Shown: positions 1 to 48,134 of the stretch, one piece after another | Position numbering within the stretch: the first letter of the stretch is position 1 | Layout: each line of letters begins with the position of its first letter | NCBI RefSeq assembly: GCF_036324505.1 | Contig: NC_086360.1 | Coordinates: 21,082,761-21,146,760 of the forward strand | Direction of reading: 5' to 3' | DNA length: 64,000 nt | From: Eleginops maclovinus | Lineage: Eukaryota; Chordata; Actinopteri; Perciformes; Eleginopidae | Made by a program: the position numbers and the translations under genes | The notes under the pieces: model-generated | The model's database searches: none | The model's input: the letters and a program-made list of their open reading frames with translations, nothing else | Told to the model about the DNA's origin: nothing

Positions 1-2251
1 TTGTTTGGAGCGGTGCCCGGGCTGGGTACTGTTGAGCAAAAAGACTGGGAGGGGATGTTGCTGTCAGCATGTGATTGAAGTATGCCGGCTTGATTGATAT
101 CCTTGTCTGGCTGTCTTGTGCCAAGCGCCTTAGTGCTGGCTTGTAATCCTAGTTTGTCTGACAAGATCCTTCTTTGTTTTCTTCCAGGGGGCAGCTCTTT
201 GTTTTTCTGTCTGTGGATGGGTGTGTTTGCCGAAGCAATGCTAAAATGTTTTGGATAGCCTCTTCGGAGCTGCCACAGATTTGTTTTAAATATTGTTGTT
301 ATTATGATGGTGCAGTCCGGCTGTTGTCCCGACTGCCAAGCGATGTGTTTATGTTTGTTTTTCATTCTTCCGTAAGTGGGTGTATTCCAAACCATCAACT
401 CAGGAAGTTTTTTGTCATGTATTTTATCATTGTTCAAATTGTATTGTTAATTTTTGTTTTTCTTCTTTGTGTGATGGAGGTTTTGGTAGAGAAACTTGTT
501 AAGTACATTTACCAAATCTTTGTTATGCATATTGTCTCTTAAAGTACACATAACTGTTTTAGTTTTAGCTCTTACTAAACTGAAGTTTATACTAACAAAT
601 GCTTAATTTTGAAAGAACCTATGTGTAGTTCACAGCAATAAAAAATAAAAATACAAAAAAAATACAGTTAATCTCTGCTGCTACAGGCCTCCGACTGTCA
701 AGAGACACAGCATCCCTAGATGTCCCTATTACGCGCTTTCATTATCAATGTCCTACTCTCCGGCACAAAGAGGTCAAGTGCATAGCAATGTGCTGCACTC
801 ACCTCAGGGGTTTAGTGCTTTCTTGTGCTTTCTCATGCATGTTACTCAATAAATACATGGATTCAGGTTAGGTGAAGATAAAAAAAAAAAAGAAGGGAAA
901 AGGAAGTGCATTACAATGTGCATGTATGTGTGTGGGAATGTGCAAAAGAGAGAATATGGGAGAGTGAAGAAGAGAGCAAGGGTGCATGAGAGAAAAGAGA
1001 GAGAGAGTGATAGAGAGAGAGACTGAGAATGACATGTCTTTTGGTGAAGCGGTGTCGTCTTCCACATCAATGTCTGATGCTTGTGCTGCCAGGTGCCGGA
1101 AATCTGGTTCAGAAAGGAGAGAAGAGAGAAGAAGGGGAAAGTAGAGAAAAAAAGGCAGGGTAGATGGAGGATTTTTTTTTTTTTTTTTTATGTGACGGCG
1201 CTGACAGCTCCCCTGCATTGCACTGAGCTTAAATAATGGGATGCTCATTTGCATAACGAGGGACGTTATCACCTCTACTGTCAAAAGAAAACACAACAAC
1301 AGTTCTTCTGCTCCTCCCTGAGATAGATTGGGTTGGCCTACTTTAGCACTCTGGAGAGATGCACTGGAGCTCTGGCTTAGCCAAGCTCACAGAAGAGCGC
1401 ACACATGTGCACACTCACACACACTCTCACACACATGGAAGCACGGACACACAGTAACACACTTACGCAAACTTTTTAGAGCGCAGCTTCTTTCTTTGCA
1501 TATGCTGTCCAGCTCATCAGTTGCTGGCCTCAACTCCCGAACAGGGATAAACACACTTACTATTGCTCATAAACAAATGCGTTTATTCGGATGCCACTCA
1601 GATGCTCTCATTGACCTGTCTCCAGCTGGATTTAGTTTGTGTTGGAATTTTGTTTGAATTCAGTCTCAAAGAAATATTATTTAACTGTGTTTTAAAAGAT
1701 CACTCTCTTTGGACTTTTCTTCTTTTTTTTATTTTGGCCCTTATTTTGGCCAGGATATGGCAAGATCAATCTCAGATTTGCAGTACATCTGTATTCTATC
1801 CTGCAACCATTTTGGAGATGAGCTGCAGGAAGAGTAGAATAATCTGTGTCTGGCAGTTCCACTGTCAATACAGTGCAGTTCGCGGGAAGAAACAAAATGT
1901 ATTTCTCAGTCTGGAGGTAATGTTACAGTGTCGGTGATTAGAGCGTTTAAGTTAGCGGCACTTCCAAAACACTGTCAAACTCTCTGTGAACGAAGCGAGA
2001 TCCTGACAGCGCTGTCTCCTCTCATAGTCGGTGCCTGGGAAAAAAATGCAAAAACTGATTTGCATGATATCGACAGTGAAAAACACAGCAGTTCTCACAA
2101 CATTGTTGACAGATTCTTTGTCTTTCTTCACCCTCCCTTGTGGCTGCCATGATGCCACTTTTATTATTTTTTCTCTCAGTATTTTGCCATATTTCATTTC
2201 ATTTAATGCTGATCCTCTCCTCTCCTCCCCCTTCCCTTTTCTTTCTTGCAG
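1..2251 (+). other. mef2c upstream DNA or 5' UTR intron
   Basis: No protein gene is supported here; the short open frames are low-complexity or unrelated to known proteins. Because 2252 is preceded by a strong acceptor, at least part of this stretch is an intron of the 5' UTR, and an upstream noncoding exon lies either here or beyond the left edge. Visible features are a GA-rich tract (about 985-1025), a T run (about 1171-1189) and short CA-rich DNA (about 1397-1460). I could not place a transcription start. Confidence 0.5.
1190..1290. promoter_or_regulatory. Possible regulatory element with octamer upstream of mef2c
   Basis: After the T run there is a complex, non-repetitive patch with an ATTTGCAT octamer (1247-1254), an AT-rich TTAAATAA core (about 1229-1236) and a TTATCA GATA-type core (about 1266-1271). 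The clustering is what I see; enhancer or promoter function is inferred. Single short motifs are expected by chance, so confidence is low. Confidence 0.25.
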
Positions 2252-2411
2252 GTACGGATGCTGAAATCTTTGAGTTGATTGGAACAAATAGAAAGCAGAA
2301 AAAAGACAGATAAAGGAAGAGCCGAAGATTGAAGAGAAAGAAGAAGAAAGAGGACAGAGAAGAAAGCATAAAGTTCTTTAGAAAGAGGAGAGAAAGAAAG
2401 AGACGGGGACG
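2252..2411 (+). other. mef2c: mef2c 5' UTR segment of the first coding exon
   Basis: A long pyrimidine tract ending CTTTCTTGCAG (2241-2251) is a strong 3' splice site, so the exon begins at 2252. From about 2279 to the start codon the sequence is almost only A and G, like the purine-rich 5' UTR I recall from mammalian MEF2C mRNA. The main ATG at 2412 has A at -3 and G at +4, a good Kozak context. Confidence 0.8.
2258..2278 (+). promoter_or_regulatory. Six-codon upstream ORF in the mef2c leader
   Basis: An ATG seven bases into the 5' UTR exon opens a tiny frame reading MLKSLS then TGA, ending 133 nt before the mef2c start. Its initiation context is weak (C at -3, C at +4), so most ribosomes would probably scan past it. 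It could slightly reduce translation. Whether the transcript includes it depends on the acceptor at 2251 being used. Confidence 0.4.
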
Positions 2412-38269
<35,858 letters not shown>

Positions 38270-41200
38270 TAACCCTGTCCTCTCCCCGGCAATGCCCCAA
38301 GTTGCCCTGAGCCCCCCGACAACGCAGCGTTACGATGCCCCCACGTCAGCTCCCTCCTCTTTCTCGATATCACAAGTCACCCACCACCCAACCCCATGGC
38401 CTCCCTCCTTTTATCTATTTAACGCTGAAGGAAAGAAAAGGGACAGCCCTTTTCTAAAATATGTTTGTAATTTCTTTTCCTTTTTTCTTTTCTTTTTGCT
38501 GAGTGTGTGTGCTATACATATTGACATTATATAAAGCAGTGGGGTGTTGTAATGGGGGTTTTGGGGGAGGGTCGGTATTGGTTGGGATGGGATCTTGGGG
38601 TATTTTTGTTGGGGAACTATGCATAAATTGTATTGTGTGTGGCTAAAAAGAATCACGTATGCATATATCTTTACACGTGTGTGTATGTGTATATATATGC
38701 ATATCAACAAATAAACAAAAAAATAGTCAGGTACTCTGTTTCATAAAACGTACTTACACTTTGCCTCAGCGATATATCAGTGACTAGAAAAAAAAACAAA
38801 AAAAAACAAATGACCTTGAGAGTGAGTGTGTCCAATGGAAAACACCTTAGCACTTGATTTGGACAAACAGTACATGTGTACAGTGTTGGTTTCATTGCTA
38901 TATACCTTCTCTGCAGTTCTCCCTTGCAAAAATGTGTGTTAACATTAGATGATGTCATGTTGCAGGTTCAACGTATTTATGTAAATAGAGGGTCAAGGGG
39001 GGAAGGGCAGGGGTCAAAAGTTGCCAGACATTACAAGATTTATTTACTCACTAAATGAAAAGCTATTATGCAACATTTGAAGGATTGTACAGGTAAACAG
39101 GCAGACCCAATGCTAGACGTGTGGAACCTTTGATAATTTTAGCGCTCCCAGTAAAGAACGGAGCTGAGTGAGGACCACCCTTTGATCTAAGAGCTGCGTA
39201 GTGTAATCAAGAAAACTCTGGATCTAGTATTAATATTCAGTATTAATAAACAAAAAAAGGAAAACAAAATAAAAAACAATTGTACGATACACTTGCTTAT
39301 ATTTTCATATGAAAGGAATACAATGCAAAGCATTTTTGTGGCTTTTTGTAGTTTCTATAAGCCAGAATGTGTTTTTTGATAGCTTTGCTAATAAGAGATG
39401 GATAGTTCGCCCAGAGGGGAAATGACAGGGCTTCGCAGTCCTAAGCCATGAAAAACAGACTGAGATCCAATGCTTTGCTGAACTGTTTTATCTTTGTAGA
39501 GGTTTGTTTTTAAACGTGTATTTCTAATTATATATAATAATGGTAATATTAAGATTCTTTTAAAAAAAAATCTGTGAAATTAACATGCTTGTGTATAGCT
39601 TTCTAATATATAAATATATATACTAATGATTTTTGTTGGTTTCTTAGTGGAGTTTCTATGTGCAGTTGCACAAGTTGTCTGGTTTGTTTTATTTGAGCCC
39701 TGGACAGTGCTGTTCAGGCATGTATTTAGTCTAACCTTAAAAACCAGCTGGAAAGCATTGCCAGGGTTTTGTGTGACGGAGGTAAGACAGGCCTGAATGC
39801 TAAAACACAACCTGTTAGTGGAAAATGTCATGAGACTGGGACTGGGGACGACACAGAAATAAATGTAGACACATGATGTACATGATTGTCATACTGATGA
39901 GGAAATATGACCGACCCTCAATTCATATCTAAATGCGTCTGAATGCATCAGACATTTCATTCTTAACTTAATTATCTAATTTAATATATTGAATCTTATA
40001 AAACATGTTTTTAACATTAGCAATGTTCAGTTCCATCTTAAGTCTTTACCACTTGTGTTTGAGATTTTGCACAAGCCGAGATCCAATGTATACAACATTT
40101 ATTTTGAATCATGTAATATAATTTTGCAAAGTGCAGTGTGATTAATTATTCCCGATCATTTGCAACCTAATTTGATTTGGCGTCGTGACTCCTCATGTTC
40201 CAGTCTTCAAAACAGGGTTCCACATCATTTACCAAATGTCACATAACAGCTCAGCGTCAGATACACAAGGACAGATTGATCATGCTGGTATGAAAGAAGC
40301 ACAATTGTTTATTTTAAAGAAATAGCTGTTTGATTTTCTCTTTTTTAAACAATGAAACTATCCACATATCTCTCTGCCTCCCACTCCCGTATCTGCTGTC
40401 ACTTAAGTGTTATAATATTTCTGTGTGCATATTTCATGCAGGTTCACTATGTTGTTACTGTATACAGTCTGTGTAGTCAAACAGGGGCAGAGCCTCTATG
40501 GTGTTCTTCTCTTTTTTTTTATTCAATTCAAAAAGGTTGAGAAAAAAATAAACATGATGTTTCAGGCAGCATAAGTGTGGAGAAACCAAAGCCAGTGGCA
40601 TTTATTTGTTGTAAACCCAACTTTTATTTTCACATTCATTTATGGTTTTTGCAAGCATTGAAACAAGACAATAAAAGAATTTGCTCAAATGTACAATTGG
40701 TTTCACATTTCAATTTCAGCCAATAAAAAGTAGCTTTAGATCTTCCACCAAACACATTGCTCATTGGTCTCCCTGTGCAATGAAAAGGGTTATATTCAAA
40801 AAGCTATTTTGTTTATAAAATTTGTAATTTACTGAGAATCCACTGAGTCATTTAGGCCTGATCATGTGAATCGCTTGCCTGCTGTCCACTTGATCAAAAC
40901 CCACCTCGAAAATTGTCATGCTACTTGATAATGGATTCAAAATATACCAACATGTCCTGATGGTTTATTAGAGTACAATCGTTTTGAGAATAAGTTTAAC
41001 CAAAGACACAGAGAAAACTTGTCTTTATATCTCTGTTTTTTCTTCTTTTTGTGTTTGTTAAATTTAAAGACTTTATTTTTCATCACCTGTTGATCAGTGG
41101 TTCTTTGTCATAATTATAATAGATTAAATGTTGGTACCTCAGACGTGACAAGAAGTACCTCAGCTGATGTTTTGATTCAAGGGGGAGACCATACACCTGT

Positions 41201-42180
41201 ACAGCCATGTGTAATAACCATGTAATAACATTGCTTGAGGTCCCTACAATCACATGGGATTCTTTGTTGCTCCACCGTGTTTGTGGTTTATTTAAGTTGT
41301 ATTCGAAAGCTAAAAAAAACCGTTTTTTTTCTTTAAAAGGTAATACTGTATGTTAAAATGCTTAAAAAGTCAGTCTGTAGTATCAAATGTAGCTTGTATA
41401 AACCTGAATATGGGGAGGTTGGAACTAAGGTTTTCTGGAACGCAAGAGCGGCTTTTAGCGGCATAAGCTGGCCTTTGTCGCCACTTGAGACTAAGATGGT
41501 ATTAAATTAAATCCACATCTCTGTAACTCAAGGGACTTGATTCAGCTGTATGTAGTATGGGGATGGAAAAAAAAAATCTCCTCTGCTGGAGGGAAAGGCT
41601 ATTTGTATTTTGCAGAGATTTCAGTAAAGTTACTGGCTTTCTTAGTTATCCTGATGTGACTTGGTGTGAATTCATTGTGTGTGACTTATTTCTGCATGCA
41701 TCTCCAAATAATGGCCACTATAAACCAAAAAAGCAAAAACATAAACAAACTTCTGTCTGCATGTTGACAAATAGCAGCTTACATTAGGAGAAGACATTTT
41801 ATGACATTGAAATAATGACAACAGTATCGTTTGTACATTTGCTTCTTCCCATTTACATTTTAAAAAAGGACATTTTGGCATTAAGTTTTCATATTGAAGA
41901 CATTTATTTGACATTTAAAGCCAAGGTTTATCTCACTTAACATTCAGTAGCATTAAATGATATTCCTTAGACAATACACATTCACAGCGAAAAAAGTGTT
42001 CATAAACAATGCAAACAAAGTGTTCTGCTCCTACAATTGTAAAGAGATGTAAAGAAAAAATCCCTTAACACACACACACAAATGCTCAAGGCCTTCTACA
42101 GCACAATCTTGAGTTCCAGAATTAAATGAGAATGAAAACAGAAAATAAGGAATAAAAACATAATTTTTCCACCTGTTACA
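38270..42180 (+). other. mef2c: mef2c 3' UTR (end uncertain)
   Basis: AT-rich non-coding sequence after the stop. AATAAA signals are at 38710, 39245, 39858, 40547, 40670, 40722 and 42151; I cannot tell which are used. A perfect Pumilio element TGTAAATA lies at 38980-38987. miR-9-type seed matches are at 40585-40591 (7-mer) and 40999-41006 (8-mer). The long UTR fits the multi-kilobase 3' UTR of vertebrate MEF2C. The right boundary given is the last plausible signal and is tentative. Confidence 0.55.
38980..38987 (+). promoter_or_regulatory. Pumilio response element in the mef2c 3' UTR
   Basis: TGTAAATA is an exact match to the PUF protein consensus UGUANAUA, about 710 nt after the stop and so within any plausible mef2c 3' UTR. 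PUF binding normally lowers mRNA stability or translation. One such match in several kilobases of AT-rich UTR may be chance. Confidence 0.4.
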
Positions 42181-45100
42181 GTTTGGAACCTATCAATCAT
42201 CAAGTGTTTAATTTTTTCAATCAAGCTTTGGAAAAAAGCAAGCATCAAAACCAACGTACTTTCATATAGTAACTTTCCGTGTGTTTGAAATTCGATAGCG
42301 AGCTGTTCTTACTTTATCCCTCCATAGTGTAACTTATCTTCATAATATTAATGATGGTAACGGGCTTTTTGTTTAGAGTCATGGATAGTACGTGTTTTAA
42401 AGACCAATTGAATCATTCTTCTGCGTGTTGAAACCAACCAAGCTTGGAGTTTCGTTTGTCTTTCAAATCATTTCGAGTTCGTTACACATAGGCCTTTAGA
42501 AACTCATGAGCCCTGTGTCTTGTGTATTTGAATTAATTCACTTCATTAGCCTATATTGAATCATTTTAAACGAAAAGTGTGTTAAGACACCTGCAAATGG
42601 AGGCAAAGCTGCAGGATGATGAAACATTCAAACTTTTGTTGTTACATCATCAATGATCGATTTCACATGTAAACTAAAAGCAACACAGTCAAGAAATGCA
42701 ATCTCAAAATATCTAAATAAACTACAGCTTTATTTTGCTACACTTGCAATTGAATTAAATACAGTTACATTTTCTGAAAGAAAAAGAGAATGTATTAAAG
42801 GCTTTGTATTATCAGAGTCCGAATATAGAGCCTCTGGACGTCGATTGTTCTTTTTTTAAAGACGCGAACATTGAAAAAAGATAGGTGTGATAACGTTACC
42901 TTAATCGAGTGGATTCAACCTAATTTAATCTATCTACTAACCTCGAAATTATTGTAACGAACCACACAAACGCGTGTCTCTATCATTACAATTGTGCACG
43001 AAATAACGAAAGGTAACGAAATAATAATCTTAATTAAAGCATTTGGTATTCAACAGCAGGCTGCAGGCGAAACAATCATATCTTAACAAACAAATGGTTT
43101 AAGATGTAGGCTACGTTGCTCGATAGCTACAGTAACGGTATATGTAACTTGCTGTAATATGCACTGCAGTTTTCCGATGGGGATCCGTGTTACTAATCAG
43201 CGAGTTTCATGGGTTTATATTTTATAGTATTTTTATCTTGTCAATATTCCTGCATTATATGAATTCCTGTATTGGTTTTCCAGGTTACTGAATAGCGTGT
43301 TTGCAGGTTTTAATTAGGCCGCACTCGATGAAGTCCCTCCTCAAGTACATTAAGCTTTTAAATTATTTGAAAGGTTCAATTCAGTAGCCCATGGTGAAAA
43401 AATATCATTTATCATTTATTATATGTCAGAAATAATCGATTGTGACAGCAGTTCTCACAATTTCTCAACAGTTCAGACTCATGCAAACCACGTCCCCTTT
43501 TTAACTGGCAAACATAGCTGACCATTCTCTTGTGAAACACCACCACAAGGTGAGAAAATCGGAGAAAACTAAGCTATGGTCAGACAATGGAAAGTAACGA
43601 GCACATCATAGGTTCAGTCTAAGGAATTAAAACATATTCAATTTACCTATTAACCGGTAAACTAAAAATAAACCGGCATAAATAATATTTAAACCCTACT
43701 CGAACCTGCACTGTAACATGAAGCATCATGCATGATGAAATATGTGCCAGTTTACACGTACCACGATCTGTAATGTAGCACATCTATCTGAGCTGTCGCA
43801 ATTTAACATTTCCACAAAAACAAAAATGTATTCAAGGTGCCCTTACATGCTATGATTAGAGACAGTTTCACGCATTCATTTGGGAGGGGCCAGAAGGTGT
43901 ATGTAGGGTATTTCGGTGACTGTGCAGGCCGTTCACGTTTTCCTCATTAACATTCCCTACATTCACCACTGGATGTCACCGTTTAGTCGTCTAACCCTAC
44001 CATCGCAACCTTCTCCCTCCTCATCCTCAGTCTCCAAATCTATTCATGTAGATCAGCCATACATAAATAAGCCTTTGTACTATCCTTTAACTGTTTTATG
44101 AGATATAGAATATTCTTCTCAGATCATTTAAATATACACATCATTTTGTTAAGATCCGATTTTAATAAGAAGGGTACGATGAAAGAAAATACTGAATAAT
44201 AATAATAACAATAAGGAATTTAGAATCTCACATTGAAATGCAGTGGTCTATAAGAAACAATAGTCCATGTTTGTTCCCAATTACTTAGAGGAAGATAAAG
44301 AAAAGTCGAAAAGACTAAATGAATCAGTGCATGGTGCATGCTGCAGTAGACACATCGCTTTGGTACAACTACAGGTATGATATTGAAAAAGTAGTCTGGC
44401 TGCTTCTTTAATTTAAGGGCTTCGTTACATCAATTTCAAAATTCTGTTTGCCAGACAAGGCTCGCCTGTTCCTGTCCCCATCTGCATGGTGAGCTGGTGT
44501 CTAGCCATAAATTGGAGGAAAAATATGTATTTTAATATGGGTTTTTCTTCTTCACTGGAAATTTCTGACAATATTACCCCACACGCTTATTGCATTTTCC
44601 TCGTTTTAAATCACACGTTGAGCCGAATTATTTGCTCACATTTCCATACGAGATGGAAACACAAAACTTGCTCTTATTTTGTTTGTCCCTGTTTTGCACT
44701 ACATCTGTTTGAAATCTGCAAGGCTGTTTATTCTTTGGCTCGAGCACGCGGCTCTTAAGTGTATTGTCACAAACGGAGTTATATTGCAAACCAATTGTTT
44801 TAATCATGAGGAACAGAGAAAATACACGGTTTCCATAAATTGTGTGTCTGCTATACATGATTTAAATGAGGATCACTGAGCAGCACAGCGGGCTGCTTTC
44901 CTGTGTTACTCCCATTGCAGAAGCTCGACCTGCAGGCAACATAAATATAGGCAAGAGGAATAAAATAATAATAAGGTGAGCAAAATCTCCTGATTTACCC
45001 TGCTAATGTTGAAGGTACACCTTTTGCAGAAAAAACGGATGTTAACAAATTGATCCGTTTTTTTAGTGAGAACAAACCTCCACCACTCGATAGAAAGAGG

Positions 45101-45450
45101 TTGCATTAGTTTAGTTAAATCATCAACAACCACCATCTTTTTGTAAAACCGTCCTACTCAACTCTTGCGTCGTTGCATCGAGTTGTCATTAAAAAAATAT
45201 ATTGTATTGGAATAATTCTGGTTTCACTTTATTAAAAGCAAAATCATGAAACAATACACATTCCTGACACTTACTGAGCGGTTTTTCTTTTTTCATCTGA
45301 ACGAGTAAATGAATGTGTGTAACCTTTAGATGGTGATGAAATGTGGGTGATACAACAGGATGATGAGTTGTTTTTAGGTAGCAACCGATAAGTAACGTAC
45401 CATTCTGATATTTTACAACAAGTAATAAGAAAATAGGAGTTTTCAGAGTG
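42181..45450. other. Intergenic DNA downstream of mef2c
   Basis: AT-rich non-coding sequence. Another AATAAA lies at 42716, so a still longer mef2c 3' UTR is not excluded. No protein gene, tRNA or recognisable transposon is seen; the open frames are short and unlike known proteins. Confidence 0.6.
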
Positions 45451-45499
45451 AGGGACCTATAGGTGGGGTGATGGACTCCTGCGGCTTTGAATATCTTTA

Positions 45500-45698
45500 C
45501 GTGAGCCAGCCTGACCACTGGTGTTGAGCCACGAGCAGTTTAAGAGCAAGGTTCAATGACGAAGGGAGTAGCCTATAGGGACTGTACGAGCTTTGGCTGA
45601 AACCAGAAAGTTTGCTCTTCTGGAAAACGTCCCAGCAACTTGATGGAAACGTCGCACTCAGTTCCAGCAGCTAAACCGTTGGATATTGATAATTGGAG
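45500..45698 (+). ncRNA. Candidate first exon of a lncRNA (mir-9 host?)
   Basis: Complex sequence ending in a strong donor, TTGGAG|GTAAGTTC at 45699, without a coding frame or an obvious acceptor before it, as expected for a first exon. It lies between mef2c and mir-9 on the strand of the mir-9 hairpin, where the LINC00461-type host transcript should start. Only the donor is seen; transcription is inferred, and a chance match to the donor consensus is a real possibility. Confidence 0.25.
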
Positions 45699-46259
45699 GT
45701 AAGTTCAAATGTTTTTATATAGAACTTGCTTTCTGTATGGAGGTCCCACAGATGAAGTTGAAGTGATTCTACAATAGAATCCAAGTAGAGATGCTTGAAT
45801 ATCTGTCTTGTATTTTATATAATGTAGACATTTATATTATTCTCTAAACGCAATGTGCCCCTCCAAGCGCACGCTCGTCCCTGGTACCACTGTGCGCGTG
45901 CACGGACACCAAGAAGACAGCCTGAGAAATTGTAGCCCAAATGTCAGAGCTGCGTCACGGATTTCTTCCAACTGGGCAAGGGACTTTTAGGTTATTAGTT
46001 TTTGCACAGCCCGTTTCATTATATTGGTATGAGAATTAAAGTATCCCTTCTTCAGTATTTCCGCTGAATCTCCTCCATTGTGTGCCCTCCAGAGAGCTCT
46101 TTGTTCATGCATGCTGTACATGAGTATTCAAAGGCTTTCGCCAATTTACATCATTCACATTAATCAAAATATTAACTATTAAGACCTCAATGCTGCCGAT
46201 ATCATGTCACTGCAGGCAAGATCACATTAGCTGACAATTAGAGAAGGAGGTCTGAGATT

Positions 46260-46720
46260 TTAGGTAATACATTTCATCGCTATGACAGGATTTACGTCGA
46301 TCCAAACGCACAAGCATGTAAAGCAAACACTGAGCGAGAAATATAAAATGCAAATATACCCACTGAATATGCATCAATATTAAAAATAATACGCACACCA
46401 GAGCCAACGGAGGAGAATGGAGGAGCGGATCCTCTCATTATGCATGGGCAGTTTTCCCTTGCAGGAGCCACGGTTCTCCTCTTCATTTCTGCCTTCTGTC
46501 CCGTTCACGTTACCGAAGAATCTTGGAAAAACAAACAAGGCTATGTTGGCTTTCAAATCGGCAATCAAACACCCAAGAACTGGCTGGGGGGGAATTACTC
46601 CGACTGCGGCCGGGCGTACTATGTAGTAAGCGGGATTTGCATATTTTGATGCGCTAATTGCCTTGATGTATTTAAATATGGCTGCACGTAGCTGATATGC
46701 TTGTCTACGTCATTGAACGT
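46260..46720. promoter_or_regulatory. Candidate conserved non-coding element with octamers (or a small unknown exon)
   Basis: A complex segment with POU-type motifs (ATGCAAAT at about 46347-46354, ATTTGCATA at about 46636-46644) and several TAAT/ATTA cores, like developmental enhancers. It also carries overlapping open frames on both strands. The longest-looking one (46440-46649, +) starts with a hydrophobic, signal-peptide-like stretch, ATVLLFISAF, and is cut by a possible donor GTAAGC at about 46625. I recognise no protein family. Both-strand openness favours a regulatory element over a gene. Confidence 0.35.
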
Positions 46721-47420
46721 GCCCTCGCCGTTAAACTAAAACGTGAATCCGGTTGAATCTAATGGATACGCCTGCAATTAGCAAAAGAGGGAGGGGGTAA
46801 TAAGAGACAGGGTGATTTGCGTTCCCAGTTTCTGTATTTTAAGTCACATGATGATTTATTGAAATATTTTTTAATGAGAAAAAAACATGTTTCTAATATC
46901 TGAAAAAAGAACCCGTGGAAAATAATAGAGCAGGTGTAGTCTGCTGCGTTTGCACCGATGACAGAGGGAAGTTATATCAAAAGTGGTCCAACTCGTTTTG
47001 CAGAAAAGTCGAGCATTAGTAATATATTCACAAAAACAGGAAAAAGTATGTCATCACCAAGAGAATTAGCTGAAGACACAGGCTACGGATAGGCTACTGA
47101 CAAGTAGGTCACCTCATTCTAACTTTCTATGTGAAAGATGTTTCTTATCTTTCTTTTGCCTTCTCTCTCAAGGGCTGCGTGTGTGTCAATGTGCGTGTGT
47201 CCACTTTGGGAGGGGGCACGCGCCTGTGTGTGAGTCTTATAAGATTACTTCTTATTAGGCTCCTGGGAGCAAGGTTAAATTCACAAGTCCAGGGCCTGTA
47301 CTGTACACACAGATTCAATCAAAACATTTTGGATGAAGTTTAAAGCGCTGTGTTTTTTCTTTTTTCTTTTTATTATAGACCTCATTCTAGACTTAGTTTG
47401 GGAATTGCATGTAGCAAATC
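46721..47420. other. Intergenic stretch, nothing recognised
   Basis: AT-rich, unremarkable sequence with a short GTGTGTC-rich patch (about 47178-47232). No gene or clear element is seen. Confidence 0.5.
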
Positions 47421-47439
47421 ATTTCCCCTCTGTCTGAAA

Positions 47440-48134
47440 ACCGGTAAATGCGTTCCGTTTGTCAAAGCGTGTTAGCGAAGCGCCTGCAGCAAATTCATTA
47501 CCACCCAACTGCGAGGCTCACTCCGTAACCTGGTCAGGGGAAGGGAGGGAGAGGTCCACGCCAAACCGCGAACAATGCTGCCTCAGTTCGTGCGTGCAAC
47601 AAAAGAACCGAGGGAACTTGTTTGAATTTCAGAGCACGTCCTCTCCTCACACAGAAGGATGGACTTTACAGCCCCCCCCCCCCTCCCCCATCATCATCAT
47701 CATCACCTCCTCCCTCCTCATCCCACCCCACCACCAACAGGGGGAAAAACTTGCACACACTCTGAGAGCTTAACTGTGCATGCACTTTTCTATTTGGCGC
47801 TTGTAGACGTTATGGGAAAGTTGTCTCTCTCCCTCATCTCGCTCCCTCTCCCCATCCCTCCCCCTCCTCCTCCTCTTCGTCTATCATGTGCTTGGGATAT
47901 GCTCATGCTTTGCACAGAGCAGCCGAAGCACGTCTAATGCAGGCTACTGAGTGTTAGCGGCAATTTTAAAGTGATGCCCCCCCTCCCCTCCTCCCCCCAC
48001 CAAATAATACGGCTGGGATACTTGAGGGGACAATATACCACATCACGGTACACACGGAACCAACTGAACACCGGTGTACTTCTCCTGCATGGGACGCTTT
48101 CTGGACGATTGCAGTGAATTGACTCACCTAGGAA
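47440..48134 (+). ncRNA. Candidate promoter and first exon of the mir-9 host lncRNA
   Basis: A segment with raised CpG (about 47455-47600), a C run and CAT triplets (about 47672-47706), and pyrimidine-rich, promoter-like DNA. It ends at a strong donor, CTAGGAA|GTAAGT at 48135. It is on the strand of the mir-9 hairpin 3.1 kb downstream. The short open frames within it are low-complexity. This is my better candidate of the two for a host-transcript start, but nothing in the sequence proves transcription. Confidence 0.3.

Noticed and set aside
868..1299. 143-codon minus-strand open frame near the left end
   Set aside because: Runs through GA-rich and T-run low-complexity sequence, giving Leu/Ser/Phe/Lys runs; not coding.
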